Assembly: GCA_038025085.1 (NCBI GenBank)
Contig: CM076139.1
Location: 24,629,807 to 24,693,806, forward strand
Direction: 5' to 3'
From: Tetragonia tetragonoides
Taxonomy: Eukaryota; Streptophyta; Magnoliopsida; Caryophyllales; Aizoaceae
DNA: 64,000 nt
The position numbers and the translations under genes were made by a program. Positions 1 to 10,919 of the stretch are shown piece after piece (within the stretch, counting starts at the first letter, position 1; each line of letters opens with the position of its first letter). The notes under the pieces were generated by a model. It ran no database searches and was not told where the DNA came from. It saw nothing but the letters and a program-made list of their open reading frames with translations.

Positions 1-5
1 TCTTC

Positions 6-596
6 TTAAAGCTCTTTGTGCCCTAGGTGTGGATTGTGGAGGGTGATCACCTTTGGCGAGTAGATTGAGAATGCGGTAAACCATTCCTCCTCTTTTTCTT
101 CCTCGTTGAGGCATACTTCAAGTGCATTACAAAAGGTGGGCTCAGTGCGCCTTTGAATGTGAATGGGCATGGAGATTACATCATCTGGGATATTTATCAT
201 GGAAGCCATTTTTGCTAAGGCATCCGCAAATTGGTTGTCGTCTCTAGAAAGGTATGTGAAACGGACATGAGTGAAATATTTGGCTATCTTTTCAAGATAT
301 TACTGGTAAGGTGCCATGGATTCGCTTTTCACTTTCCACTTTTTGGAGACTTGGTTTATGATGAGAGTTGAATCTCAATATACCTTTAGATCCATAATTT
401 GCAGTTCTATTGCCGCTTCTAAACCAATGATGCATGCTTTAAATTCGGCTCCATTGTTGGCTACCTCATGGTCAAATTTGACGGCTATGGGAGTATGTGA
501 GCCTTCGGGGCTGACTAATAATACTCCTACGCCATAACCTTTTTGGTTTGATGCTCCGTCAAAGTATAACTGCCAAGTGTTTTCTTTGACGCTCAT
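6..596 (-). pseudogene. pol: Tat-A second (archaeal-type) RNase H and start of integrase linker
   Basis: A new frame starts at 596 with QLYFDGASNQKG, then NNGAEFKACIIGLEAA; a stop follows at 375, after which sense continues through an INQVSKKW-like block and a DNQFADALAKMAS block into the 209-6 frame. The Asp, Glu and final Asp positions of the RNase H fold are present (YFDGA, GAEF, ADALA). A second RNase H of this type after the first is diagnostic of Tat elements. The segment after 209 resembles the spacer before the integrase zinc finger in Tat-B. Confidence 0.85.
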
Positions 597-1141
597 TATT
601 CCTTCATCAGGATAGCCATGTGTAGCATCTTCGCTAGTAACAGGGTTTTCAGCGAGATGTTCAGAAATGGCATGTCCTTTGATCGCCTTTGGTGTTCAAA
701 AGTTAGATCGAATTCTGAAAGCATGACAGTCCATCTTGTTATCCTTCCACTAAGAATGGGTTTTTCGAACAAGTACTTTAATGGATTCATCCTCGACTTT
801 ATATGGATGGAATGTTGTAGCATGTAGTGTCGAAGTTTATTTGTTGCATTGACCAATGCGAGACACGTTTTCTCTAGTGTGGAGTAGCGTGTTTTGTATT
901 CTAAGAATTTCTTGCTAAGGTAATATATTGCCTTTTCATCATTCTCCACCTTTTGGGCCAACATAGCACCCATGGCGGTTTTTGTGACTGTTAGGTATAG
1001 CATAAGGGATTTTCCCGGAAGTGGGGGAACCAATACGGGTGGATTAGCTAAGTATTCCTTAATCTTATCAAAGGCTTGTTGGCATTGATCATCCCAGGTA
1101 GATTTAGTGTCCTTTTGAGCTTTTTTAAGATGGGCTCGCAT
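596..1141 (-). pseudogene. pol: Tat-A RT connection and first RNase H domain
   Basis: A 181-residue frame, shifted relative to the RT frame, carries the RT-RNase H connection (FDKIKEYLANPPVLVPP) and the gypsy-type RNase H blocks (YLTVTKTAMGAMLAQ, IYYLSKKFLEYETRYS-like, and the LEKTCLALV segment). It ends in FDLTFEHQ followed by frame-disrupted sequence before the second RNase H. Normally this domain removes the RNA strand of the hybrid during reverse transcription. Confidence 0.85.
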
Positions 1142-2325
1142 GTAATAGTCAATTTGGATATGAATCGACTTATATATTGGAGCCGTCCTATAAATCCTCT
1201 TATCTCCTTTTCATTTTTGGGAGATGGCATGTCCCTTATAGCTTTGATTTTGGTAGGATCAATTTCAATGCCTCTTGTGCTTATGAGGAATCCTAAGAGC
1301 TTGCCCGAAGTTACTCCAAATGCGCACTTATGAGGATTCAATCTCATATTGTAGTTCCGAAGCCTGTCAAAGAATTTCTTTAGAGAGGGTATATGCCCTT
1401 CTCTCTCCTTGGATTTGATGATCATATCATCCACGTACACCTCGGCTTCCTTGTGCATCATGTCATGTAGAAGGGAAGTTGCGGTTCTTTGGTATGTCGC
1501 TCCCGCGTTCTTCAACCCGAAAGGCATGACGGTGTACCAATATGTCCCCCATTGGGTTGTGAAGGTGGTTTTCTCCATATCTTCTTCGGCCATGTGTATT
1601 TGGTTGTACCCTGCATAGCCATCCATGAATGATAAGAGGGCATGTCCTGCGGTATTATCCACCAGTACGTCTATATGTGGCTAGGGAAAGTCGTCCTTTG
1701 AACTTGCCTTGTTTAGATCTCTAAAATCAACGCACATCCTTACTTTTCCATCCTTTTTTGGAACGGGTACTATGTTAGCAACCCATTCTGGATATTGAGC
1801 AGCCCTAATAAAACCTGCCGCGAGCTGTTTCTGCACCTCCTCTTTGATTTTCAGCGTCCACTTAGGCTTCATTCTCCGATGTTTTTGCTTTACTGGTTTT
1901 GAATCCGGATTGAGCGGCATTGTATGCTATGCTATCTCACGACTTATTCCCGGCATATCTTTGTAGGACCAAGCGAAAACGTCTATGTATTCTTTTAAGA
2001 GATTAATAAAGCTTTCTCGCTCTTTGAGAGTTAACAATAAGCCAATGCGCACTATGCGCGGTTCTTGATCGTTTGCAAGATTGATTAATTCTGTTTCTTC
2101 CACAATTGAAGTCTTTTGTTCATGCTCTAATAGTGGTTTAGTTACTCCTTTGGGCAATTCTTGTTCATCTTTTGAAGTATTAGCTACTAAGTAATCCAAG
2201 AAGTAAGCAGAATCAGTAATTATTTCATTGATAGAGGAAACTGGAACATCAACATAAGCCATCACTATTGGCTTTAACAACTTTAGACTTGCAAACAGAA
2301 TTAAACATAGATTTGGATGGACCAC
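1048..2325 (-). pseudogene. pol: Tat-A reverse transcriptase, two in-frame stops
   Basis: One frame runs 2325-1048 with stops at 1927-1929 and 1681-1683. In order it carries the acidic linker (EYIDVFAWSYKDMPGI), the RT entry block, CVDFRDLNKAS, DGYAGYNQI, GLKNAGATYQR and the catalytic YVDDMIIKS, then the thumb region. YVDD is intact. The enzyme would copy element RNA into DNA in the virus-like particle. The frame changes near 1141, from where the following RNase H is read. The upstream 2500-2249 frame is acidic linker sequence of the same element. Confidence 0.9.
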
Positions 2326-2555
2326 CCGACTCTACTATATTAGACTCGTCTTCAGAATCAGACTCAGTCCGGTCGGAATCAGTGTCGGTGTCAGGCTTGG
2401 ATTTTTCGGAGATCGTGATCTTGATCTTCTTTCCGTTGGCTCCTGTCCAGCTTATGGTGCGTTTCTGCTTTGTGATTTGACCCTCGTTTGGAGTGATCAA
2501 CTTAGTTGGGTCAAAGTTCGCATCTTGAATTGCATTATTGACGTTGTGGATCTCT

Positions 2556-3807
2556 TCATAATAATAGACCCAAAGCGTTGTTGGGTGTGTCCTCTACCCA
2601 ATCAAAATTCAGCCTCTTTCTTATAGGCAAAGGAGGGATGAAGGTGATCCCTCTTTTGTTCAGGGTATCGGATAAGGCCTCATAACATGCAGACGACCCC
2701 CTCGTTAACGAGGTCTTGTATCTTGGGTTCCAGGAGCACACATTCGTCCGTATGATGTCCCCTTCCTCGGTGATACATGCAAAAAGAGGTATGGTTCTAG
2801 TCCTTACTCTTATTTCCTGGATCTGGATCAGGTGTTGGCCCGATGATCCCTAGAATACCTTTCCAAAATAGGTCCTGAAAGGTTTGAGTTGGGGTTGAAA
2901 GGATGGAGGTATATACCCTTTTTGGCATTTGGTTATGGTACTCTCTCTCGAGATTGGCGGTGTTTTTGCAGCTGTATGGTTGAACTTCTATGAGATCTTG
3001 AATCCTGTGTTTCAACGCCAAACATTCTTCAGTGTCGTGGCCTCTCCCTATGTGGTAATTGCAAAACTTACGTGGGTGCCAGGCGATCCCTGGAGAGACA
3101 GGATCAGGACTTGGTCCCAGTGGTCGTATGATTCCAATACTTATGAGTCTCTCAAGAGTGTGAGTAAGATGGAGAGGTAGTGGGGAGAAGTTCCTTTTGG
3201 TCATATCCCTCGTGGATGGGACGTGACTAAGTGGGGGATTCACGCTTTGGTGGAGGATAGATGCGGAATGCGCTTCTGCGTCCTCTCTTTCTTTTCTCTT
3301 CGTCTCGATGTTAGTTACCTCTTCGTCTATTTGTTTTAGACCAACGGTGATTTCCTTGAGCAGCTCCTCCAATGATTTCTTAGGGGTGCTTTTGGTTGTT
3401 TGAAGGTCATCCTCCTCATCACTATCCCAAATTCCGGTTACCTCTGGATGGAGGGAGTCAAGCTTATATGGTGGGACAGGATGTCCAATTGGCACAATCA
3501 GGCGAGAGGGGTCCTTTTCTTCTTCTTCATTTGCAATGACGAAAACTGCACCTAGAGGATTGGTGTTGTTATTTGGAGTAGGAACATTCTTTGGTTTGGG
3601 AATAGTCCCATTGTCAAAAAGATCCTGGATTTTATTCTTGAGTGTCCAACACTTCTCGGTGTCATGTCCTTTTCCTCTACGGAATTTGCAATAAAGATTA
3701 GGATTCCATGATGGGCTCCTATTTTCGATGTCGGGATCCGGAGTGGGGCCCACGACATTGAGATAGTCATTCTTGACAAGCTTTTCCAAAGCTTTTGCAT
3801 AGGTCAT
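2556..3807 (-). pseudogene. Tat-A gag C-terminal region with three zinc-knuckle-like modules
   Basis: A 336-codon open frame (3807-2797) is followed by a short continuation to about 2556. It contains three related modules of the pattern G-x-x-P-D-P-D, then C-x7-G-H-[DH]-T-[ED]-[KE]-C, then a short IQDL helix: near 3690-3640 (CKFRRGKGHDTEKC), 3065-3020 (CNYHIGRGHDTEEC) and 2790-2740 (CMYHRGRGHHTDEC, after a stop). Tat-B shows one such module in the corresponding region. The modules look like nucleic-acid-binding knuckles lacking the second Cys of the usual CCHC. No retropepsin motif or LGRPW block is visible between here and reverse transcriptase, unlike Tat-B and Tat-C. Confidence 0.75.
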
Positions 3808-4017
3808 GCCTAATGGGGTGTACTGCCTTTGCGGTTTGTCCTAGACAGCATTGACTTCATTAACCTTGTTGGAAGAATTTCCCGAATTGGGGTTCTTCGT
3901 GTAGTTCGAGTTATAAGTGCCCTTGTTGAAGAGGTCCTTGCTTTTCTCCTTTTTGAGTGCTTGATCATCCTCTATGAGCAATCCCACACTATTGAGTTGT
4001 GTGTATGAAGTAATTGC

Positions 4018-4733
4018 TTAGTATTTGAGAGGAATCAAGTAAGGAGGTTGTAAGTTCTTGATGAGTTTCCGAATTTGCTCTTCCTCGGATGGACGGTCGA
4101 GCATTTCGGCCACTTTAGTTCTCCATTTCTTAACAAAGTCAGTGAAGCTTTCATTTTCACCTAGCTTTATCGCTTCCAGCTCTCTCATGGTAGTTGGTTG
4201 GATGACATTGTCGGCATACCTAGTGAGGAATAAGCTAGACACTTTGTTCCATTCTTGAACCTGATTGGGCTCAAGCTTGAAAAACCATGCCCTAACAGTG
4301 GGGTCCAAGGTTTGTGAGAAAAGATGAATATAGAGGTCAGGATCTACCCCTCTGAGGCCCTTTGCGGTGGTGAAAGCCCTTATGTGATCTTTTGGATCAT
4401 CGGTCCCTTTGAAGGTGGGGACTTTTCGGGCATAGAGAACTTTTGTGGGAGCTTCCCCTTGATGTGAGAGGAATATCCTTCAGCATTGATCATGTAGTCA
4501 CTTATGATCTTGTTTTGAGTTAGAGCTAACTCAAGGTTCTTAATTTGAGCACTTAGCTCTTCTACTTTGTCATCTCGAGGTGGAGGATCGTCCTGGTTAA
4601 GAGGGCCGGCTTCTTTGACCTTGCTTTCTATCCATGTCAAACGGTTTCCCATAGTTTCCAACATTTTCATCATTTCAGTCAACATCTCATCAGTAGTGTT
4701 AGGTTGTGGAGGTGGCATATCATCTTCGGCCAT
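4018..4733 (-). pseudogene. gag: Tat-A gag, N-terminal and capsid-like part, frameshifted
   Basis: The gag start is ATG at 4731-4733; the first frame (4733-4380, 117 residues) opens acidic and Pro-rich, then has a heptad-like helical stretch (VEELSAQIKNLELAL). The frame breaks and the retrotransposon gag domain resumes at 4308-4018 with the family block DPTVRAWFF and the later WRTKVAEMLDRPSEEEQ. Tat-B gag has the matching blocks at 34.1-34.9 kb, supporting homology. Gag would form the particle that packages element RNA in the cytoplasm. The frame change between the two parts and the stop at 4018 make this copy non-functional. Confidence 0.85.
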
Positions 4734-5082
4734 TTAAGTCAACTTAGAACAAGATGGTCGATATGGAGGGGGAGTAACAAATACTGTGTCAAACCTAGCT
4801 TTGCACGAAGGGGGAGATTCCAATACGAGCTTTCTAACCAGACGTTGATTACTATGATCGCGCTCCCAACTTTTCGCACAAACTGTTTTCTTCCCAATCC
4901 TGGACAGCGGATAAGACTTAGAAAAGAAAAGATTAACAAGTTCCACGAAAGAAAAGTTTGAAAACAAAGATGGAAAGTTTCTATCTAGAATATTCTATCA
5001 ACATAGTTACCCTTGGGACTAAGTAATAGGTTTAGGTCAAAGATCTCGATACAGGAAAAGAAAGACAAAAGATATTGTACTC

Positions 5083-5390
5083 TTGACTGAAAGAAGAGGA
5101 GAGAGATATTATCTCGACTCAATATGGGATAAAGCGAAAGATATTATACGCTTGACCAAAAGGGGAGGGGAGAGATATTATCTCGACTCAATATGGGATA
5201 AAGCAAAAGATATTATACTCTTGACTAAAAGGGGAGGGGAGAGATATTATCTCGACTCAATATGGGATAAACCAAAAGATATTATACTCTTGACTAAAAG
5301 GGGTGGGGAGAGATATTATCTCGACTCAATATGGGATAAAGCAAAAGCTATTACACTCTTGACTAAAAGGGAAGGGAAGAGATATTGAGA
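5083..5390. repeat. 69-bp tandem repeat in Tat-A leader, about 4.3 units
   Basis: Units start near 5101, 5170, 5239, 5308 and 5377, an exact 69-bp spacing. Each holds a GAGAGATATTATCTCGACTC core and a GGGGAGGGG-type stretch. As 69 is a multiple of three, the array gives a 101-codon plus-strand open frame of 23-residue repeats; I treat that frame as an artefact. The array lies between the PBS and gag, in the untranslated leader. Confidence 0.9.
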
Positions 5391-6122
5391 TCTTTTGACC
5401 TAGACTCACTATTTAAATAAAAAGAAAGAATAAAGCATCCAAATCTTTCCTAAGGTAACGAGGATCATATAGAACATTCAGGGATATTATTTCCTAAAAA
5501 TAAAGATTCCAAACTCAATCTTAAGACAAAATATAGACTCAAAAAAGGAAAATATCCTAATTGGGGTCTAACCTAATATTCTATGACGACCAAAAAGACT
5601 ACGCTAAGATTGCGTTCACATATGGGCAAACAGCACAACAACCCAATATGACATGATTATGCAAATCTAGCATGGACATGGAACTGAGTTTCAACCTAAA
5701 ACATTAGTTCTAGTTCATGCAATGGGGTAGGCTTAAGGGTTTTGGTCAAAAGGTACTCATGATCAAGAATGTACTACAATCCGCGGGATGGGCGACAATG
5801 TGAGGCATTCTAGTTATCCTACTCGTCGAATGGACAAATGCGTAGGAAGGTACATGAGGTGAGGGGATCCATGTTTCTTGGCAAAGAAGAATCGAGTGGA
5901 TTCTCACCAAGGCACTTCACCACACTCCATTGGCTAAAAACTGGTTTGAACTTGTAAAAACAAGCTCGGAAGTCGCGCAAGCGCATGCACATGAATGCAA
6001 TGAATGCAAATTAATAGATGAATGACAAGTCACAAAATAATAATAAGAAGAACACTCAAGGTAGTGAACCAAGCAAAAATAATTATAATGAATCGATTTT
6101 CAAGTTACACCCTCTTAATCAT
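5391..6122. other. Tat-A untranslated leader, no gene seen
   Basis: This AT-rich stretch lies between the PBS and the 69-bp array. I see no conserved protein in any frame. It is most simply the 5' leader of Tat-A, read right to left. Confidence 0.6.
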
Positions 6123-6141
6123 GTCCCCAGTGAAGTTGCCA
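6123..6141 (-). promoter_or_regulatory. Primer-binding site of Tat-A
   Basis: The minus strand reads TGGCAACTTCACTGGGGAC one base after the LTR end. The same site with two changes occurs at the matching place in Tat-B. It is not the initiator-Met type (TGGTATCAGAGC) used by Sire-1 in this window. The tRNA it pairs with was not determined. Confidence 0.75.
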
Positions 6142-7027
6142 CTGTAGGCTGCAGTATTGTTCTCCCCTACTTTCCGCGTGTCTTCCCTCGAGCCTCTTTT
6201 CGGGGCTCGGGTTTCCAGACAGCCTGGGAGGTGTTCGAATTTCGTGAATCTTTGAGTCTGAATGCACATAGAGATTTATGTACGAAGGACATGATTAAGA
6301 TTGTCGGAAGTCGCCACCAAATTTTAAGGTAATTTGGAAACCTTGGAGGTGAAGTCGATAGTCTAGAAAGACGTCAACTCAACTCCTGTGCACCCCAATC
6401 CCTATTGGGGAAATTGACATCATAAATGAGTTCAGGAGCGTAGGTACGAGCTAGGAAGGTGTTAGGCACCCAAGTCGCCCATTAACAACAACGACCTTTA
6501 CTAATCGATTTAATATAATTATTAATGCTACGGTTCCAAACAAGGTTCAATTTGTCCAAATTCCTAATTTTAACTAGTGGGTTGAACAAGAATTATTATC
6601 GTGACCACTTTTAACAACTTATCAAATTACATGCTTTTATTGCTAAAAAACGATAAATATGCTAAAACCTGCAAGTCAGAGGACAAACACATAATTCATC
6701 CACCAATCCACAAACAAAGCATGATTCATTCTTTAGAAAAGAAATAAATAACAAAATAAAAATCATTCATTCATCCATTAATTAGGCCTAATACAAGCCC
6801 TTTCGCTCAAAACGGCCCATGCATGTACATATCACATAAACCAAAAACGTTGGAAAAAAAAGCAATATAAATATTATTGAAAACCGTCAAGTTGGATTAC
6901 CTGGATGCTCACAATGAACTTATTGGGTTATATTGCTTGAATTCATGCTCTTGATGAAGTGTGAAGGTTTATTTTGTGGTGCTAGGGCTAACCCTAAAGA
7001 AGGAGTAGAATCAGAATTTAGGGTTTA

Positions 7028-7031
<4 letters not shown>

Positions 7032-7086
<55 letters not shown>
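7032..7086. repeat. (GA)n microsatellite in Tat-A LTR
   Basis: An uninterrupted GA dinucleotide run of about 55 bp lies inside the LTR, just upstream (minus-strand sense) of the TATA-like box. It may be polymorphic in length between copies. Confidence 0.95.
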
Positions 7087-7088
<2 letters not shown>

Positions 7089-7150
7089 AACCTAAAATTC
7101 CCAACCTCTCAGAGAGAATGTCCAACCTCTTCAACTGAACCCTAAGGTTT

Positions 7151-7159
7151 GTTTATATA
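7151..7159 (-). promoter_or_regulatory. TATA-like box in Tat-A LTR
   Basis: The minus strand reads TATATAAAC inside the LTR, between the (GA)n tract and the GC-rich cluster. Its position fits an LTR core promoter; no start site can be proven from sequence. Confidence 0.45.
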
Positions 7160-7881
7160 GAAGAGGGGGAGCTTTCAGGGTTTGGCACGAAAATCGAATG
7201 GACCTCAAATTTGCCATCCGCGAGAAAAGGTCCAGGCGGCCATACCGCTAGGCCGAGCGGCCAAAACGGCAGGATAAGCGGTCAAGCCGCTTGACCTAGC
7301 GGCACAGTTGCTTGTCCTAGCGGCCACCGCTTGAGCCCAAGCGTGGCCGCTTGAACCGGGAGCGGCATGCCTGTATAGGCGCCTGACGTGCTTTTCATGC
7401 GGAGGAGGCTCTTCCGAGGGGGTCCACGTGGGATTGACTGAGCTTCCTTGTTTGACCAAGGGTTGACTCATGGGTTCGGGTTCCCTTTCGGGCCCTTAGG
7501 TTCAAAGAGGCCTATCTCTTAGTTTTGGACTCCAATTGAATTGAGTCCAACTGGTTTGGATCACCTGTACAAAAGGCTTCCACTGGTTAATTCAAATGAA
7601 CTGGGCTAATTATCAGAGCAATTATTCTCGCAACCCAAGTTCGAGCAAAATCCAATCCTTTCATCATCGGGTTTTTACGGGGACTTATTATAGACACAAT
7701 TTTTGGTGTCTACACATTGGAAGAGTTCTTCCCAGAAAAGTTCTTCACTTCAGCTGCTGTGTATGTGGTTTCATGCTACTCAATAGACGACGAGTAAGAA
7801 AAAGGGGAAAAGGAAAATGAAACACTTGTTAAAAGGTCCTCACATTTCCCAAATCCTGAGAGAGATGCCAAAATCCTTGTT

Positions 7882-8440
7882 GTGTTAGAAGCTCTTCCTT
7901 CACGCATGGAGTGGAGACAAACCTTTCACTTACCCGAGGAGATGTGCCAGCTGATAGCATTAGCTCTAAGTCATCCAGAGCTTTACGCTGACAAACTGAA
8001 AGACATAAGAGAATCTTCTAAAATCTCTGACAAGTGCTCTTCATGTATTACCATGTTGGCTTTACAGATGAGGATTTGTTGTTAGGGTCAAAGCCCCATA
8101 ATCGTCCATTGTTCATCTCTGGATACATCCGGGGGCAAAAAGTTCAAGGGATCAGCCGTCAACATTATGCCCAAGACAACCATGTTGGAGCTTGGCATTT
8201 CTATGGAAGAACTTATGACTAGCCAACTTGTTATTCATGGTTTTTTTTCTCGATAACAACATGCGATTGGCATGATTTGAGTGGACCTCGCTACAGGTGA
8301 CATGTCTTCTACTACCTTGTTCAACGTCATAGATTCAAAGACGTCCTACAAGCTCATCCTTGGACGTCCTTGGCTTCATGAAATTGGTGTTGTCGCATCC
8401 ACCTTTCACCAATGCCTTAAGTATTATAGGGAAGGCGAGA
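7882..8440 (+). pseudogene. pol: Tat-C retropepsin remnant
   Basis: Broken frames carry the region before the protease (LPEEMCQLIALALSHPELYA; FTDEDLLLGSKPHNRPLF), the block GSAVNIMPKTTM without the catalytic Asp that should precede it, and, after another frameshift, [23 protein letters not shown], the conserved C-terminal part of Tat proteases. The lost Asp looks like a small deletion near 8139-8150. The aspartic protease would have processed the polyprotein. Confidence 0.75.
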
Positions 8441-8447
8441 AAAGATA

Positions 8448-9667
8448 TTGGGTGAGGTCAAGCCATTCACCAAGGCGGAGTCACATTTCGCTGATGCCAA
8501 ATTCTACCAAGAAAATGATGTCTTGAGTGAGGTTTTACCACCATCAATCTCCTCGACAGGTAAACGAAGTGTCAAAGAAAAAGAGAATACTACTTCTCCT
8601 CCAACTATTGTACCAAAACCTAAGAGCGAGAAGAAGGAAAGCAAGGAGGGGGAGAATCAAGTTCAAAGCACAAATCCCCTCGAAAAGGAGACTAAGTCTA
8701 CACCTTCACCCTTGTCAACCCCTTTATTGCGATATATCCCAAAGTCGCGTCGCAAAGAGGGAGAATCACCTTTTCAGAATGCAAAGCTGAGGGGTGTGAA
8801 CAGAAAGTTACTCTGAAAATAGATAAAGAAACTGTCGAACTTTTAAAAGCCAGTGCGACCATTCCATTGGCTGATTCAAAACAAACTCAAGTGAAGAAGC
8901 CTTCTACGCTTGGATTTGTTCCCTCCTCTAAATTGTTGAATGACGAGGAAGCCTCTACAAGTGAAATTGGATCCTAAGGCTTACAAACTTATGGAGATTT
9001 CGGGCTACAACTTTGATAATCCTCCGCCTTTGGGAAAAGTCATTGAAGCTAAACCTTATGGCCCTAACAAAACTCAAACCATGTTGCAGCAACAAGGAGG
9101 ACGCGTTTGGGTCCCTAAAGTTGGTTTAGGATACACTCTCCCTGAACCAATCAAAATCTCTGGCCGCCGCAAGACAGAACTGTCAACCTCTCAATACATT
9201 ACTGTAGAGGAGGTTACCAATGATGAAAGTGAAAGGATTGAGCCAAGTACAAGAACCCCGGTGTTTGACTGATTGCGCCTACCTTCTAAAGTGCGCCCAT
9301 CTGTTCTTTGTAGGTTAGGTGACCAACACGATTATTCAAATGATATGTGTCACGTGATCATAAACCTACAAAGGAAAAATGTTCTGTCTTTAGTCGCGTC
9401 GGCGCTGCAAGTGCTCCTGCCAAACAATGGCGACGACGACGAGATCACACCGAGAAGGTGAAGGAAGATGTCAAGTCCGATAAAGATGTCAATAGCGTCG
9501 TCCCTTCTCGCATGAAACGCTCCTCAACATTGGAAGTATACACAAATGGTGAACTAAAGATAAGGAGACGTACAGTGCTCCATAACAACGAACAAGAGTC
9601 ATCTCAACAACGTGTGAAACTTGAAGAGGATATCGTCATATCTCTGTGCAAGAAGTGCCAAATGTAG
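8448..9667 (+). pseudogene. Tat-C protease-to-RT linker, low complexity, broken
   Basis: Three overlapping short frames (8448-8816, 8940-9272, 9347-9667) cover a hydrophilic region rich in Lys, Glu, Ser and Pro. The middle one holds the block LDPKAYKLMEISGYNF and GGRVWVPKVGLGYTLPEPI, a recurrent linker found in this type of polyprotein between protease and RT. I assign no enzymatic role. Stops between the frames show decay. Confidence 0.6.
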
Positions 9668-9731
9668 ACTATGCAACTGAGGTAGAGCCCGAAGAAGCTC
9701 CTGAAACTCTTGAGGATGGGGGCAAGCTACA

Positions 9732-10916
9732 GTGGATGATCTAAAAGAGTTATATCTTGGAACTCTAGAAGAACTACGCTCCACTTTCGTAAGTGCTTTA
9801 CTTACGTCTGAAGAAGAAGAGGAATATGTCAAGCTTCTCTCAGAGTACAAAGACATATTTGCTTGGAGTTATAAAGAGATGCCCGGACTTGACCCAAAAG
9901 TCGCAGTTTATCACTTAGCAATCAAAAAGGGAGTATCCCCAAGAAAGCAATCATTGCGTCGCTTTCGACCAGAGTTACTTCCTGAAATTGAGAAAGAAGT
10001 CAACAAGCTCATCGAAGCCAGCTTCGTTCGCGAGGTTAGGTACCCCACATGGATTGCAAACATTGTTCCCGTTAGGAAGCAAAATGGCCAACTTCGAATC
10101 TGTGTTGCCTTTCGGGACTTAAATGAGGCATGTCCAAAGGATGACTTTCCCCTTCCTGTGACAGAAATAATGATGGATGCTACTACTGGTCATGAAGCCT
10201 TATCCTTTATGGATGGCACCGGTGGTTACAACCAAATACATATGGCGCCTGAAGATCAAGAAGCCCATCCTTTTGTACTCCAAAGGGAATATTTTGCTAT
10301 AAGGTGATGTCGTTTGGATTTAAAAATGCAGGAGTCACTTATCAGCGAGCCATGCAGAAAAACTTTTGAGGACATGATGCATAAAACAGTTGAGTGCTAT
10401 GTCGATGATCTCGTGGTCAAGTCCAAGAAACGAGCAAATCATCTGCAAGACCTTCGCAAAATCTTCAAAAGACTCCGAAGATGTCAATTGAAGATGAACC
10501 CACTTAAATGTGCATTCAGAGTTACTTCGGGAAAATTCCTTGGCTTTGTTGTCAGACATAGAGGAATTCAAATCGACCAATATAAAATCAGGGCGATTCA
10601 AGACATGCCCGAACCAAAGAATCTTAAAGATCTTCGGAGCCTTCAAGGTCGTATTGCATACATTCGAAGGTTCATCTCCAACCTCCCAGAACGGTGTCAC
10701 CCATTTAGTCATCTCATGAAAAAGGATGCTGTTTTTAATTGGGATGACTCATGTCGCCCTGCGTTCAATAGCATCAAGAGGTATATGTCAACACCATCAG
10801 TTTTGGGCACACCAATTCATGGAAAGCCACTTATCCTCTACATCACGGCACAAGAACAATCCTTGGGGGAATTATGTGCACAAGAAAATGAAGAGGGCAA
10901 GGAAAGAGCTCTATAA
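9732..10916 (+). pseudogene. pol: Tat-C reverse transcriptase with a paired frameshift
   Basis: Frame 9732-10307 carries the linker (YKDIFAWSYKEMPGLDPK), RT entry, CVAFRDLNEACPKDDFPLP and DGTGGYNQIHMAPED. A TGA at 10305-10307 follows. From about 10300 to 10365 the conserved block MSFGFKNAGVTYQRAMQ is read in a different frame, after which the original frame resumes with FEDMMHK and the catalytic CYVDDLVVKSKK. Two compensating indels bracket about 65 bp. YVDD is intact. A TAA at 10914-10916 ends this part. Confidence 0.88.
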
Positions 10917-10919
10917 TAC

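Larger units (their letters stand above)
1..7714 (-). mobile_element. Tat-A: Ty3/gypsy (Tat lineage) LTR retrotransposon, 3' part off-window
   Basis: The element reads on the minus strand: the 5' LTR is at the right (6143-7714), then PBS, leader with tandem repeats, gag, reverse transcriptase, two RNase H domains, and the start of integrase leaving the window at base 1. The second, archaeal-type RNase H after the usual one is the known mark of the Tat lineage and is the basis for that call. The 3' LTR is not visible, so the target duplication cannot be confirmed; the base after the LTR end begins CATTG. The right flank is Tat-C coding sequence, so Tat-A probably inserted into Tat-C. Reading frames are broken by several stops and frameshifts, so the copy looks dead. 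Confidence 0.9.
6143..7714 (-). repeat. 5' LTR of Tat-A (about 1.57 kb)
   Basis: On the minus strand the LTR starts TGTAGACACC at 7714 and ends CCTACA at 6143, one base before a primer-binding site. It contains a TATA-like box, a (GA)n tract, a GC-rich cluster of GCGGC/GCCGC motifs near 7205-7390 and a conserved small hairpin near 6393-6410. Only one LTR is in the window, so its ends are inferred from the TG...CA termini, the PBS and comparison with the Tat-B LTRs. Confidence 0.85.

Noticed and set aside
618..1618. Plus-strand frames over the Tat-A RT and RNase H (also 30084-32074 over Tat-B)
   Set aside because: They are antisense shadows of conserved pol domains, without domains of their own.
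5083..5388. 101-codon plus-strand frame with 23-residue repeats
   Set aside because: It is a by-product of a 69-bp tandem repeat in a leader region on the opposite strand of the element.
5083..5390. CRISPR-like direct repeats (also at 46000-46770)
   Set aside because: Units are contiguous and lack unique spacers; the context is a plant genome.
7205..7471. 88-codon minus-strand frame in the Tat-A LTR
   Set aside because: Composition follows the GCGGC cluster; it lies within the LTR and has no recognisable domain.
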